Source: Tenuifilum sp. 4138str
GTDB lineage: Bacteria > Bacteroidota > Bacteroidia > Bacteroidales > Tenuifilaceae
Assembly (NCBI RefSeq): GCF_041102575.1
Contig: NZ_JBGCUE010000004.1
Span: 124,001 to 188,000 of the forward strand
DNA length: 64,000 nucleotides
Reading direction: 5' to 3'
A model generated the notes under the pieces. That model searched no databases. It was not told where the DNA came from and saw only the letters and a program-made list of their open reading frames with translations. Positions within the stretch are counted from its first letter, which is position 1; each line of letters starts with the position of its first letter. Shown here piece by piece: positions 42,255 to 50,905 of this stretch. The position numbers and the translations under genes are program-made.

Positions 42255-43196
42255 ATGCATTTACTTGAAGCTAAAGGAATAGAGAAACGCTACTCCAACC
42301 ATTTGGCGCTCGACGATGTTAGCATATCGGTGCCAAGGGGTAGTATCTACGGCCTTTTGGGGCCAAATGGAGCGGGTAAAACTACCCTTATCCGTATCAT
42401 AAACCAAATTACTGGCCCTGATAGGGGCGAGGTGCTATTTGATGGTCGGCAAATGCAACCTAACGATATTTACCGTATTGGTTACCTACCCGAGGAAAGG
42501 GGACTTTACAAGAAGATGAAGGTGGGAGAACAGGCCCTCTTCCTTGCACAGCTCAAAGGTCTTAGCCGTGCTGAGGCCATGAAGCGTTTAAAGTCCTGGT
42601 TTGAGAAATTCGAAATTCAGGCCTGGTGGGATAAAAAAATCGAGGAGCTCTCTAAGGGTATGGCTCAAAAGGTTCAGTTTATGGTTACCGTTGTTCACGA
42701 GCCTGAGCTGCTCATTTTTGATGAGCCGTTTAGCGGGTTCGACCCTATAAACGTTCAGCTCGTAAAGGACGAAATACTGGAATTGAAACGTAAAGGGACA
42801 ACCATTATCTTCTCAACCCACAATATGGCATCGGTTGAGGAGCTTTGCGACCATATCACCCTAATCAACAAGTCGCGTAACATCCTAAGCGGGCAAATTG
42901 ATGAGGTGCGCCAGAGTTACGGTAGCAATGTTTTCGAAATAGCTTTCCGTGGAAATCCCGATTCACTAAGGCAAAAGGTTGAAGGTAGGTTCGAACTGTT
43001 GAAGATTGATACCGACAACTCGCTACCTAAGGCGCAGGTTAGATTAAAATCGCAATCCGATGCCAATAGCCTTTTGCAGGAATTAATTCCAGCTGTTGAA
43101 ATAGTTTCCTTCAACCCCATTGTGCCTAGCATGCACGATATTTTTATACAGGTAGTGAAGGAGTATAACCAAAAGCACGGTTTAGTAATCAGTTAG
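42255..43196 (+). CDS. ABC transporter ATP-binding protein (ABC-2 exporter)
   Basis: 313 residues. Walker A GLLGPNGAGKTTL (33-45), signature LSKGMAQKVQF, Walker B LLIFDEPFSGFDP, H-loop STHNMASVE. A C-terminal domain of about 90 residues follows, as in the NatA/DRA family. Pairs with the permease starting 25 bases downstream; the cargo is unknown. The family exports sodium, drugs or other compounds. Confidence 0.92.
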   Translation: MHLLEAKGIEKRYSNHLALDDVSISVPRGSIYGLLGPNGAGKTTLIRIINQITGPDRGEVLFDGRQMQPNDIYRIGYLPEERGLYKKMKVGEQALFLAQLKGLSRAEAMKRLKSWFEKFEIQAWWDKKIEELSKGMAQKVQFMVTVVHEPELLIFDEPFSGFDPINVQLVKDEILELKRKGTTIIFSTHNMASVEELCDHITLINKSRNILSGQIDEVRQSYGSNVFEIAFRGNPDSLRQKVEGRFELLKIDTDNSLPKAQVRLKSQSDANSLLQELIPAVEIVSFNPIVPSMHDIFIQVVKEYNQKHGLVIS

Positions 43197-43221
43197 GTTA
43201 AAACTTAAACTAGAAAATAGT

Positions 43222-44571
43222 ATGAACAAGATATTTCTCATAATGCAGCGCGAGTTCATGACCAGGGTCAGGAAAAAATCGTTTATCATAACCACCCTGC
43301 TCTCGCCAATATTTTTTGCAGCCATAGCCATACTTCCAAGCTACCTAGCTTCGCTTGAGGTTACCGAGGTACGAACCGTTGCCGTGGTTGATAATACCAA
43401 ACAGTTTATTGATGTAATTCCCTCAACTGAGTATATCAAGGTTACTTACGTAACCGATACTCCTGCCGAAAAGGTTAAGGAAAACTTAAATGAAACAGGC
43501 TATTATGCCCTATTGGTGATTGACTCTACCTCCACACCTAATCAGGCAGCTTTCACCATTTACTCCCAGAAACAGCCTGCCATTGATGTTATGCAGCACC
43601 TGGAGAATACTTTAGAAAAGGAAATTGAGGCGCGCAAGCTTAAAACCTATAATATCGATAATCTAGATAAGATACTTGCCGATGTTAAAACCAGTATCTC
43701 AATAAAATCGATAAAGGTAAGCCAAACAGGGGAGGAAAAGGAGAGTAACACCCTAATTGCTATGGCAATAGCTTACATCATGAGCTTTTTGATGTATATG
43801 ATGGTGCTTATAACCGGTAACCAGGTTATGCAGGGGGTTATTGAGGAGAAAACAAACCGCGTGGTTGAGGTTATCATTTCATCGGTTAAGCCGTTTCAGA
43901 TGATGGCGGGTAAAATTTTTGGGATGGCCTCAGTGAGCCTGCTGCAAATACTGATATGGGTGGTAATGACCGCTGCGCTTGCCGGGGTTGGTATCAACAT
44001 CATAAGCAGTAAAATGACCACAAAACCCGCTACCGAGCAAATGCAGGCCATGGCCCAGGCTGACCCTCAAATGGCACAGGTTCAGGAACAGGCTACTGCA
44101 GTAGCAAACAGTGAGGGAATGAGTTTCCTTACAGCCCTCAAGAACCAGAACTTCCCATTACTCATTGGAGGATTTATATTCTACTTCCTTTTTGGGTACT
44201 TACTTTATGCGGCTATGTTTGCAGCCGTGGGCTCAGCAGTGGAAAGTATAACCGATACCCAACAGCTCACACTGCCAATTACCCTACCGCTGATACTGGC
44301 AATAATTGTGATGATTAGCGGAATTAAGTCGCCCGATGGGCCTTTAGCTTTCTGGTTCTCGCTAATTCCTTTTACCTCGCCGGTTATTATGCTAACCCGT
44401 TTGCCTTTTGGCGTTCCAACCTGGCAATTGGCACTATCGGCTACTCTGCTTGTGGGTACATTTATCCTTATTACCTGGCTAGCCGCCAAAATATACAGGG
44501 TGGGCATACTAATGTACGGTAAAAAGTACACCTGGAAGGAAATGATTAAGTGGATTAGCTACAGAGGGTAG
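43222..44571 (+). CDS. ABC-2 type permease (NatB-like)
   Basis: 449 residues. One N-terminal helix (about 22-44), a large extracytoplasmic domain to about residue 175, then five or six C-terminal helices beginning YIMSFLMYMMVLITGNQVMQ. This layout is that of ABC-2 exporters of the NatB/YhaP type. A Gln/Ala/Met-rich stretch (EQMQAMAQADPQMAQVQE) sits at about 272-290. Partner of the ATPase upstream. Confidence 0.9.
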   Translation: MNKIFLIMQREFMTRVRKKSFIITTLLSPIFFAAIAILPSYLASLEVTEVRTVAVVDNTKQFIDVIPSTEYIKVTYVTDTPAEKVKENLNETGYYALLVIDSTSTPNQAAFTIYSQKQPAIDVMQHLENTLEKEIEARKLKTYNIDNLDKILADVKTSISIKSIKVSQTGEEKESNTLIAMAIAYIMSFLMYMMVLITGNQVMQGVIEEKTNRVVEVIISSVKPFQMMAGKIFGMASVSLLQILIWVVMTAALAGVGINIISSKMTTKPATEQMQAMAQADPQMAQVQEQATAVANSEGMSFLTALKNQNFPLLIGGFIFYFLFGYLLYAAMFAAVGSAVESITDTQQLTLPITLPLILAIIVMISGIKSPDGPLAFWFSLIPFTSPVIMLTRLPFGVPTWQLALSATLLVGTFILITWLAAKIYRVGILMYGKKYTWKEMIKWISYRG

Positions 44572-44579
44572 AGTTTACA

Positions 44580-45176
44580 ATGCTTACCATTGAACAGCTA
44601 CTTGAAAGTTACGATAAACCCGGCACGGTTATCCTCCTTGAGGGTAAACGTGCCGTTTTACCTACCGACCAGCACAAGCTAATTGAGGTTGGTAAGCTGC
44701 TCGCAGGCAGCAGTAAACATATTGTTTTCAGGAGCGGAAATGCCAAAGGCGCCGATTACTTCTTTTCGCAGGGAGTTTCGATGGTTAACCCATCGCGCTT
44801 ACAGCAAGTAACCCCGTACCGCGGCCATAGAACTAAAGAGACTTTAGGCAGGCAAACGGTTTCGCTCGACGATGTTGACCTGGCAAGTGAACCTAACGTA
44901 ATATTTCACACCAAGAACACCAGCAATGTATCGCAGCTTATCGATAGCTTTCTTTCACTTGGCGATAATGCTTTAACCGTTAAGGCCCGATATTTACTCC
45001 GCGATACCATAAAGGTGGTGGGTACCTCTAAGTTGCAGCCTGCAACTTTAGCCATTTTTTACGATGATTTATCGAAACCCAAAACGGGTGGCACTGGGCA
45101 CACCATGCGTGTATGTGAAAAAAATGGAATCCCCTATTTCGACCAACGGGTGTGGTTTAAGTGGGTGGAACAGTAA
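44580..45176 (+). CDS. SLOG-superfamily-like protein, function unknown
   Basis: 198 residues, 8 bases after the permease. A Rossmann-like segment with FRSGNAKGADYFFSQGV (about 51-67) resembles the nucleotide-binding GGARGAD loop of DprA/LOG/TIR-like SLOG proteins. The C-terminal half has FYDDLSKPKTGGTGHTMRVCEKN. SLOG domains bind or hydrolyse nucleotides and sugars. I do not know the exact family. It probably shares the exporter's transcript. Confidence 0.65.
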   Translation: MLTIEQLLESYDKPGTVILLEGKRAVLPTDQHKLIEVGKLLAGSSKHIVFRSGNAKGADYFFSQGVSMVNPSRLQQVTPYRGHRTKETLGRQTVSLDDVDLASEPNVIFHTKNTSNVSQLIDSFLSLGDNALTVKARYLLRDTIKVVGTSKLQPATLAIFYDDLSKPKTGGTGHTMRVCEKNGIPYFDQRVWFKWVEQ

Positions 45177-45181
45177 GCCCT

Positions 45182-45733
45182 TTATGGCTTGGGTTTTTCC
45201 ATCTTCATCGAGATGGTTTTGTTGAAAATTCCTGCGCTGACAAGTTTGTCAAACTCTCGCGAATTCCTCGGTTTTAGGATAAACTTCGAGTTCTCTTTGT
45301 TTTCGTCTTTAATTTTCTCGTAAGGCACTATGTTGCCTATTTCCTTTTCAACCTCAGTAAGCTTGTTTGGGTCGAAATCGGAAAAGCTAATATAAAGTGA
45401 ATCGTTGCTTAGCTTAAAAATGTAAGCAATCCATACCAATCGACCCTTAACGCTATCGGAAAAGTTAACAACAAACCCACTGGAGTATTCCCTAACATCA
45501 AGGTTCTTTCCTAAGGTTCCGGTTACAGTAAATTTATTTCCACTACCAAGCGATATGGTATTCCTGGTGATAGTTAGCGTGTCGTTATCGGAACTGATAA
45601 AAATTCCCGGAAATGCATTGTTTAGGTTACTGATACTTTTCCCGTCAACTGGCTGAGGCTTGTTAAATACAATGTTATTGCACGAGGTAAAAAAAAGTGC
45701 AAATAACAGTATGAATTGAGGAATTCTTTTCAT
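45182..45733 (-). CDS. Lipoprotein of unknown function
   Basis: 183 residues. Lipobox LFFTSC (Cys18), then a beta-rich domain with SISNLNNAFPGIFISSDNDT and a C-terminal helix (KLTEVEKEIGNIVPYEKI). Not recognised. 6 bases downstream of the type B sorting-domain gene, so the two probably share a transcript. Converges with the SLOG-like gene. Confidence 0.75.
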   Translation of the reverse strand: MKRIPQFILLFALFFTSCNNIVFNKPQPVDGKSISNLNNAFPGIFISSDNDTLTITRNTISLGSGNKFTVTGTLGKNLDVREYSSGFVVNFSDSVKGRLVWIAYIFKLSNDSLYISFSDFDPNKLTEVEKEIGNIVPYEKIKDENKENSKFILKPRNSREFDKLVSAGIFNKTISMKMEKPKP

Positions 45734-45739
45734 TAAACT

Positions 45740-46678
45740 TTACTTTTTCCCTCTAAATAGGTATACAAAACCTTTAGCGCTTTCATATTGCCCGGAAAGG
45801 TCTTCGATAACGTAGTAGTAAACCCCTTCGGGCATATCGGTACCTTGGTTGTTCTTGCCATCCCAAACCAGAACACTCGATTCAGCCTTGTAAATTAACC
45901 CACCTGAACGGGAAAATATACGAAAATCGAACCATGCCGTGCCGCTGGTGGGTACAATGAAGTTATCGTTTACCCCGTCGGAGTTAGGGGTAAATACGTT
46001 AGGGATATTTTCAAGCGGAACCTTTCCGCTAGTAAAGTCGGGCAGGACTCTTATTGTTTGAGTAAACTCGGCTGTTTGTCCGCTGTTTGAATTACGCACA
46101 TTAAGCTTTACCTGATGTAACCCTGCAGTGGTAAAGGTATAGTAAATGTTTGGCCACTGGTCGAGCGCTACATCGTCGAAAGCGTTTCCGGCCAAAGGGC
46201 TACCATCAACCGTCCAGGTGAAGCGGAGGTTTCCCAAGCTATCGGGGTGGTTGGGTATTCGGTAAGCATTAAGGAAAATGCGTTTGTACGAGGCAAGACG
46301 GCCTAAATTTCTATCGGGGAAAACAAAAAAGAAAGCAGGGCTAACAGGAATCTCGCGTGAGTGCGATAGGCTTTCGCCATTCAGGGTATAGTTCAGGGTA
46401 ACGGTTACACTATCGTCCCAGCTTGTATAGGAGTATGTGTGTGTGGGCGCAACCTCGGTCGATGTGTTGGAGTCCCCAAAATCCCAACCTGTTGGTGTTA
46501 CGCCTGTTCTGGGTATAAACTTTAGGGTTGATTGGCTTCCGATGTTGTTTGTTTCAACTAGTTGCCATGTGAAAACCGAATCGGCTTCAAAATTTTGTGA
46601 AAAACTTAGGCATGGTAAAAGCATTGCTATTGCAATGGTTGCTGCAGTTGAGGTAATATCTTTAATCATCGCCGGCAT
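45740..46678 (-). CDS. Secreted protein with type B T9SS sorting domain
   Basis: 312 residues. Signal peptide (to about residue 28), PKD-like beta domains in the middle (SLKFIPRTGVTPTGWDFGDS), and a C-terminal region from about residue 225 (VFTPNSDGVNDNF ... IYKAES ... GVYYYVIEDLSGQYE) typical of the gliding-motility-associated, type B sorting domain. It would be exported by the T9SS to the cell surface. An alternative ATG lies at 46669. Confidence 0.88.
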   Translation of the reverse strand: MPAMIKDITSTAATIAIAMLLPCLSFSQNFEADSVFTWQLVETNNIGSQSTLKFIPRTGVTPTGWDFGDSNTSTEVAPTHTYSYTSWDDSVTVTLNYTLNGESLSHSREIPVSPAFFFVFPDRNLGRLASYKRIFLNAYRIPNHPDSLGNLRFTWTVDGSPLAGNAFDDVALDQWPNIYYTFTTAGLHQVKLNVRNSNSGQTAEFTQTIRVLPDFTSGKVPLENIPNVFTPNSDGVNDNFIVPTSGTAWFDFRIFSRSGGLIYKAESSVLVWDGKNNQGTDMPEGVYYYVIEDLSGQYESAKGFVYLFRGKK

Positions 46679-46716
46679 GGTTTATCATGTAAAATTAAGC
46701 AAAATCGATATTCTGT

Positions 46717-47820
46717 CTATATCTTTTCGGTTAATTTTTGAACAACCCTAAAATTATTAAAAAATTCCTTAGCAAAAACACGAATTACTGTATAGCTTGG
46801 TATGGCAAGCAACATTCCAAGTATTCCAGCAACACTACCAGCAACCAGAAGAACAATAAAAATTTCAAGGGGATGAGCTTTTACACTGTTTCCGTAAATT
46901 AATGGTTGAAAAACAACATTGTCGATAAGTTGGGTAATTAGGAATACCGAAACTACCAGGATTGTAAATGTAAGCATGTTGGCTGTAAACCCTAGGTGAA
47001 GCTGTGTAGCCAATACTATGAGCGTACCAAGCACTGTTCCTGTAAGTGGCCCTACATAAGGTACTACATTCATTATACCTGCAATTAATCCAACCACCAC
47101 TGCTGTTTGAAATCGAACGCCAATAATGGTAAGCCCAATGGTGTCGAGCACCATTATTGCAGTGCTCTCAATTACTATACCCACAAAGTAGCGACGCAGG
47201 AGCTTGTTTATACTAACCAGCGCTCGAGTTATTTGCATTTCGTATTTTTCAGGGAATAGCAGAATTACGCTTTTAAAAAAAAGCGTGTCGTCCTTAAGGA
47301 AAAAGAAAGTTATGAAGCTTATGGAAAACAAGGCAATAATCAGGCTGATTAGCAGGTTAGCCGTGGATGAGAAGGCATTAGTTATCATTGAAACCGTAAA
47401 AATCCCCGATATTTTTGTTATCAAAAAATCCTGCAGCACAAATCCTTGGGCGCTTGCCGGCAAGTAGTTTTGAATGAATTGTTGAATGGAATTAATAGGT
47501 TCGGCAAACGATGCCACTAGGCTTTGTACATCAATTGACCCCAACTCGTTGAACTGTGCAATTACAAGTGGAATCATTACCCTGAAGAATGCTATGAAAA
47601 GTATCCAGATTGTAATGAGGGCAATGGTGGCTCCCAAAAAACGGGGTGGTGACCAGTTTCTGATTCTGATTGAAGAAATAAAATCGACAATGGGCTTACC
47701 CATTAGGCTAAGCACTGCCGATATGAGTATGTAGGCTACTATTGATGAAAAGTACCAAACCAAAAAAGCAACCAGTGCTACTACAAATCCAATAATGATA
47801 TACCGCACAAGCTGGTTCAT
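46717..47820 (-). CDS. AI-2E family transporter (PerM-like)
   Basis: 367 residues from ATG 47820, preceded by TTTTAGGAGT, a fair ribosome binding site; the TTG at 47865 is less likely. About eight helices with the family pattern, including the conserved segments GVRFQTAVVVGLIAGIMNVV and PLIYGNSVKAHPLEIF near the C-terminus. Family members export small molecules or ions; AI-2 is not demonstrated here. Confidence 0.88.
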   Translation of the reverse strand: MNQLVRYIIIGFVVALVAFLVWYFSSIVAYILISAVLSLMGKPIVDFISSIRIRNWSPPRFLGATIALITIWILFIAFFRVMIPLVIAQFNELGSIDVQSLVASFAEPINSIQQFIQNYLPASAQGFVLQDFLITKISGIFTVSMITNAFSSTANLLISLIIALFSISFITFFFLKDDTLFFKSVILLFPEKYEMQITRALVSINKLLRRYFVGIVIESTAIMVLDTIGLTIIGVRFQTAVVVGLIAGIMNVVPYVGPLTGTVLGTLIVLATQLHLGFTANMLTFTILVVSVFLITQLIDNVVFQPLIYGNSVKAHPLEIFIVLLVAGSVAGILGMLLAIPSYTVIRVFAKEFFNNFRVVQKLTEKI

Positions 47821-47879
47821 ACTCCTAAAATTTATCAAACCTAATACAAAATGCTGAAAAATCAAAATTGGGGGGAGAA

Positions 47880-47935
47880 GGTTAAAGGTAAATAGTTAAT
47901 GGGGGTTCGTTAGCAGTGAATCGTTAAACGAAAAT
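47880..47935. repeat. Heptad array upstream of the AI-2E gene
   Basis: Eight 7-base units in one register: GGTTAAA, GGTAAAT, AGTTAAT, GGGGGTT, CGTTAGC, AGTGAAT, CGTTAAA, CGAAAAT. The rest of 47821-48162 holds no gene. Confidence 0.55.
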
Positions 47936-48041
47936 GGGGGGTAATGGAAGTTAGAACCCGTTAAACAGGGCTATACTGGCCCTTGGCCTCGGCCTCCCGA
48001 TTTCTGATTCCTGACTTCTTCATGAAAAATCTAAAAATCAT

Positions 48042-48049
48042 TACTTTTG
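48042..48049 (+). promoter_or_regulatory. -7 box upstream of cysS
   Basis: TACTTTTG matches TAnnTTTG, with no -33 partner. It would give a leader of about 105 bases. Confidence 0.35.
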
Positions 48050-48162
48050 CAAATCATGAACCGATCAAATTACATACATCACTTTTTCCGATGTTGCCTT
48101 TAGTTTAGGGCAATTCAATAATTCTATGCAATTTTTGTCTTACTAAATCTTACTAGTTTGAT

Positions 48163-49632
48163 ATGAACCAAATAGCTATTTATAATACACTTACCCGCAA
48201 AAAAGAAGTTTTTGAGCCGCTTAACCCGCCTCATGTTGGTTTGTATGTTTGCGGACCTACCGTTTATGGCGATCCGCATCTGGGCCATGCCCGTCCGGCA
48301 ATCACCTTCGATTTGCTTTTCCGTTACCTCAAGCATTTGGGGTATAAGGTTCGTTATGTAAGGAATATTACCGATGTAGGGCATTTGGAGAACGATGCCG
48401 ATGAGGGTGAAGACAAGATAGCCAAGAAAGCTAGGCTTGAACAGCTTGAACCCATGGAGGTGGTTCAGTACTATACCGATAGGTACCACAGCGCCATGAA
48501 GTTGCTGAACGTATTGCCACCAAGTATTGAACCCAGGGCATCGGGGCATGTTATTGAACAGATTGAGCTGGTTAAAAAAATCATTGATAACGGTTTTGCA
48601 TACGAGCGGAATGGTTCTATTTACTTTGATGTGATTAAATACAACAAAAAGCATAACTATGGCATTCTCTCCGGCCGTAATATTGACGATTTAATAGCCA
48701 ATACCCGTCAGCTCGACGGGCAGGATGAGAAGCAGAATCCGTTCGATTTTGCGCTTTGGAAAAAAGCATCACCACAACATATTATGCGGTGGCCATCGCC
48801 GTGGAGCGAAGGCTTTCCCGGTTGGCATTTGGAGTGCTCGGCAATGAGTACCAAGTACCTTGGCGAACCTTTCGATATTCATGGGGGTGGCATGGATTTG
48901 CTTTTTCCGCACCATGAGTGCGAGATTGCCCAGAGCGTAGCGGCCAACGGCAAGCAAGCAGTGAGGTACTGGATGCACAACAACATGATTACCATTAACG
49001 GTCAGAAAATGGGTAAATCCCTTGGGAATTTTATCACCCTTGAGGAGCTTTTTACGGGTACACACAGGTTGCTTGAGCAGGCCTATAGCCCAATGACCAT
49101 AAGGTTTTTTATGCTTCAGGCTCAGTACCGTTCCACCCTCGATTTCTCGAACGAAGCGCTACAGGCTGCCGATAAGGGCCTTGCCCGCCTGATGGCGGCA
49201 AACCGCCAGCTCGATCGCATTAAACCATCGGCAACCTCAAGTGTAAGGGTCGATTTGCTAAAGGAAAAGGTTTACGAAGCTTTAAACGACGACCTCAACA
49301 GCCCAGTTGCCATTGCGGTTCTTTTCGATTGGGTTAGGCAAATTAACCTGCTTGCCGAGGGCAAGGAAACCATTAGCGAATCCGATTTACATGAGCTAAA
49401 ATCGTTCTTTAGAACAGTTATCTTTGATATCCTTGGACTTGTTGATGAGCATACGTCGGGCTCAAAGCATGCTGAGCTAACAGCAAAGCTGGTTGAGATG
49501 CTGCTGAGTATGCGCATGGAGGCAAAACAGCGAAAGGACTTTGCCACATCCGACCGGATTCGCGATGAACTTGCAAAGCTAGGGGTAATTGTTCGTGACC
49601 GTAAGGATGGGTTCGACTGGGAACTGGAGTAG
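48163..49632 (+). CDS. cysS: Cysteinyl-tRNA synthetase
   Basis: 489 residues. HIGH motif HLGHARP (39-45), preceded by zinc ligand Cys30, a second zinc region WHLECSAMS, and KMSKS as KMGKSLGN near residue 285. Charges tRNA-Cys in the cytoplasm. Has its own promoter region. Followed by a gene fragment and a terminator. Confidence 0.97.
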   Translation: MNQIAIYNTLTRKKEVFEPLNPPHVGLYVCGPTVYGDPHLGHARPAITFDLLFRYLKHLGYKVRYVRNITDVGHLENDADEGEDKIAKKARLEQLEPMEVVQYYTDRYHSAMKLLNVLPPSIEPRASGHVIEQIELVKKIIDNGFAYERNGSIYFDVIKYNKKHNYGILSGRNIDDLIANTRQLDGQDEKQNPFDFALWKKASPQHIMRWPSPWSEGFPGWHLECSAMSTKYLGEPFDIHGGGMDLLFPHHECEIAQSVAANGKQAVRYWMHNNMITINGQKMGKSLGNFITLEELFTGTHRLLEQAYSPMTIRFFMLQAQYRSTLDFSNEALQAADKGLARLMAANRQLDRIKPSATSSVRVDLLKEKVYEALNDDLNSPVAIAVLFDWVRQINLLAEGKETISESDLHELKSFFRTVIFDILGLVDEHTSGSKHAELTAKLVEMLLSMRMEAKQRKDFATSDRIRDELAKLGVIVRDRKDGFDWELE

Positions 49633-49682
49633 AGTTTCGATTAAGTATCTATTTTGAAATTTATATTTAAAATCAACAAGAA

Positions 49683-49860
49683 TTGGATTTTAGGAGGAAT
49701 CAAAGTTTTGTCAACTTTGAAAAAGCGTTTTTACTTTTAAAAGATGCTTTAAGAAGAAAAAATCTATCCGAACTGGAGAAAGCTGGAGTTGTACATTACT
49801 TTGAGTTTACTTTTGAACTTGGATGGAAGACACTGAAGGATTACCTACTGATAAAGGGTG
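49683..49860 (+). pseudogene. Truncated HI0074-like (nucleotidyltransferase partner) gene
   Basis: The reading frame from TTG 49683 gives about 59 residues resembling the N-terminal half of HI0074-type proteins: SFVNFEKAFLLLKDALRR, LEKAGVVHYFEFTFELGWKT and LKDYLLIKG. In that family the next helices carry more conserved residues; here the frame runs into a terminator stem from 49853. HI0074 proteins pair with MNT nucleotidyltransferases as toxin-antitoxin-like systems. No MNT gene is adjacent. Probably a relic. Confidence 0.6.
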
Positions 49861-49883
49861 TTGACCAAGCAACACCCTTTTTT
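49853..49883 (+). terminator. Intrinsic terminator after cysS
   Basis: AAAGGGTGTT (49853-49862) and AACACCCTTT (49871-49880), loop GACCAAGC, then TTT. It overlaps the end of the HI0074-like fragment. Confidence 0.9.
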
Positions 49884-49884
49884 A

Positions 49885-50874
49885 TTAAAACTCTCGGAAA
49901 CCAATAATGTGCCTTACATCGCGAATGGTTTTTGAGGCGCTTTCGCGAGCTTTTTCAGCCCCCATTAGGGCTACTTTTCTTAGGTAATCGTTATCGGCAA
50001 GTATAGCCTCAATCCGCTCGCGGATTGGTGTTGTAAAAGTGATTATGTCCTCGGCCAGCTGCTTTTTCATATCGCCGTAGCGAATCTCACAGGCATTATA
50101 CTTATCCTCAAAGTACTGGAGCGTATCGGGCGATGAAACAGCTTTCATGATAGTGAAAAGGTTCTGGATGGCCTCAGGTTTAGGTTGATTTGGTTGGGTT
50201 GGGCCTGCATCGGTAACCGCTTTCATCACTTTCTTTCGGATTGTCTCGGGATCATCGGAAAGGTAAATGGCATTCCCTTCGGACTTACCCATTTTACCTG
50301 AGCCATCGAGACCGGGAATTTTAACCAAATCCTCACCAAAGTTAAAGGCAACCGGTTCAGGGAAGTAATCAACCTTATACATTCTATTGAATCGGTTGGC
50401 AAAGGTGCGAGTCATTTCCAGATGCTGTTCCTGGTCTTTGCCCACAGGTACCTTAGTTGCCTTGTGAATAAGAATATCGGCAGCCATTAGGGTGGGATAG
50501 GTGAGTAGTCCTGCATTAATGTTATCGGGTTGCTTGCGAACCTTTTCCTTAAACGATGTGCACCGCTCAAGCTCGCCCTTGTATGCGTTCATGTTAAGCA
50601 AGAGGTAAAGCTCAGGAATCTGGGGTACATCGCTTTGTATGTAAAGTGTAGCTACTTCAGGGTCAAGGCCGCAGGCTAAGTATTCGGCAAGCACCTGTTT
50701 TACAGAACCATGTAAATCCTCGGGGGTAGGATGTGTGGTAAGCGAATGGTAATCGGCAATAAAAAAGAAGCATTTATTCTCATGCTGCATGCGAACAAAG
50801 TTGCGCAGTGCTCCAAAGTAATTGCCAAGGTGAAGTTTTCCGGTTGAACGTATTCCGCTAAGTACAATATCCAT
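49885..50874 (-). CDS. trpS: Tryptophanyl-tRNA synthetase
   Basis: 329 residues. Class I signature STGKLHLGNYFGAL (11-24), tryptophan-site DYHSLT, and KMSKS as KMGKSEGN near residue 194. Charges tRNA-Trp. It converges with cysS and the fragment; 31 bases separate it from the patatin gene upstream on the same strand. Confidence 0.97.
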   Translation of the reverse strand: MDIVLSGIRSTGKLHLGNYFGALRNFVRMQHENKCFFFIADYHSLTTHPTPEDLHGSVKQVLAEYLACGLDPEVATLYIQSDVPQIPELYLLLNMNAYKGELERCTSFKEKVRKQPDNINAGLLTYPTLMAADILIHKATKVPVGKDQEQHLEMTRTFANRFNRMYKVDYFPEPVAFNFGEDLVKIPGLDGSGKMGKSEGNAIYLSDDPETIRKKVMKAVTDAGPTQPNQPKPEAIQNLFTIMKAVSSPDTLQYFEDKYNACEIRYGDMKKQLAEDIITFTTPIRERIEAILADNDYLRKVALMGAEKARESASKTIRDVRHIIGFREF

Positions 50875-50905
50875 TTTCCTAAATTTTTTGCAAAAATAAC
50901 ATTTT

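Noticed and set aside
42059-42268. Open frame of 69 codons upstream of the ABC exporter.
   Set aside because: Starts with TTG inside AT-rich leader sequence, overlaps the promoter at 42182-42212 and runs into the exporter start.
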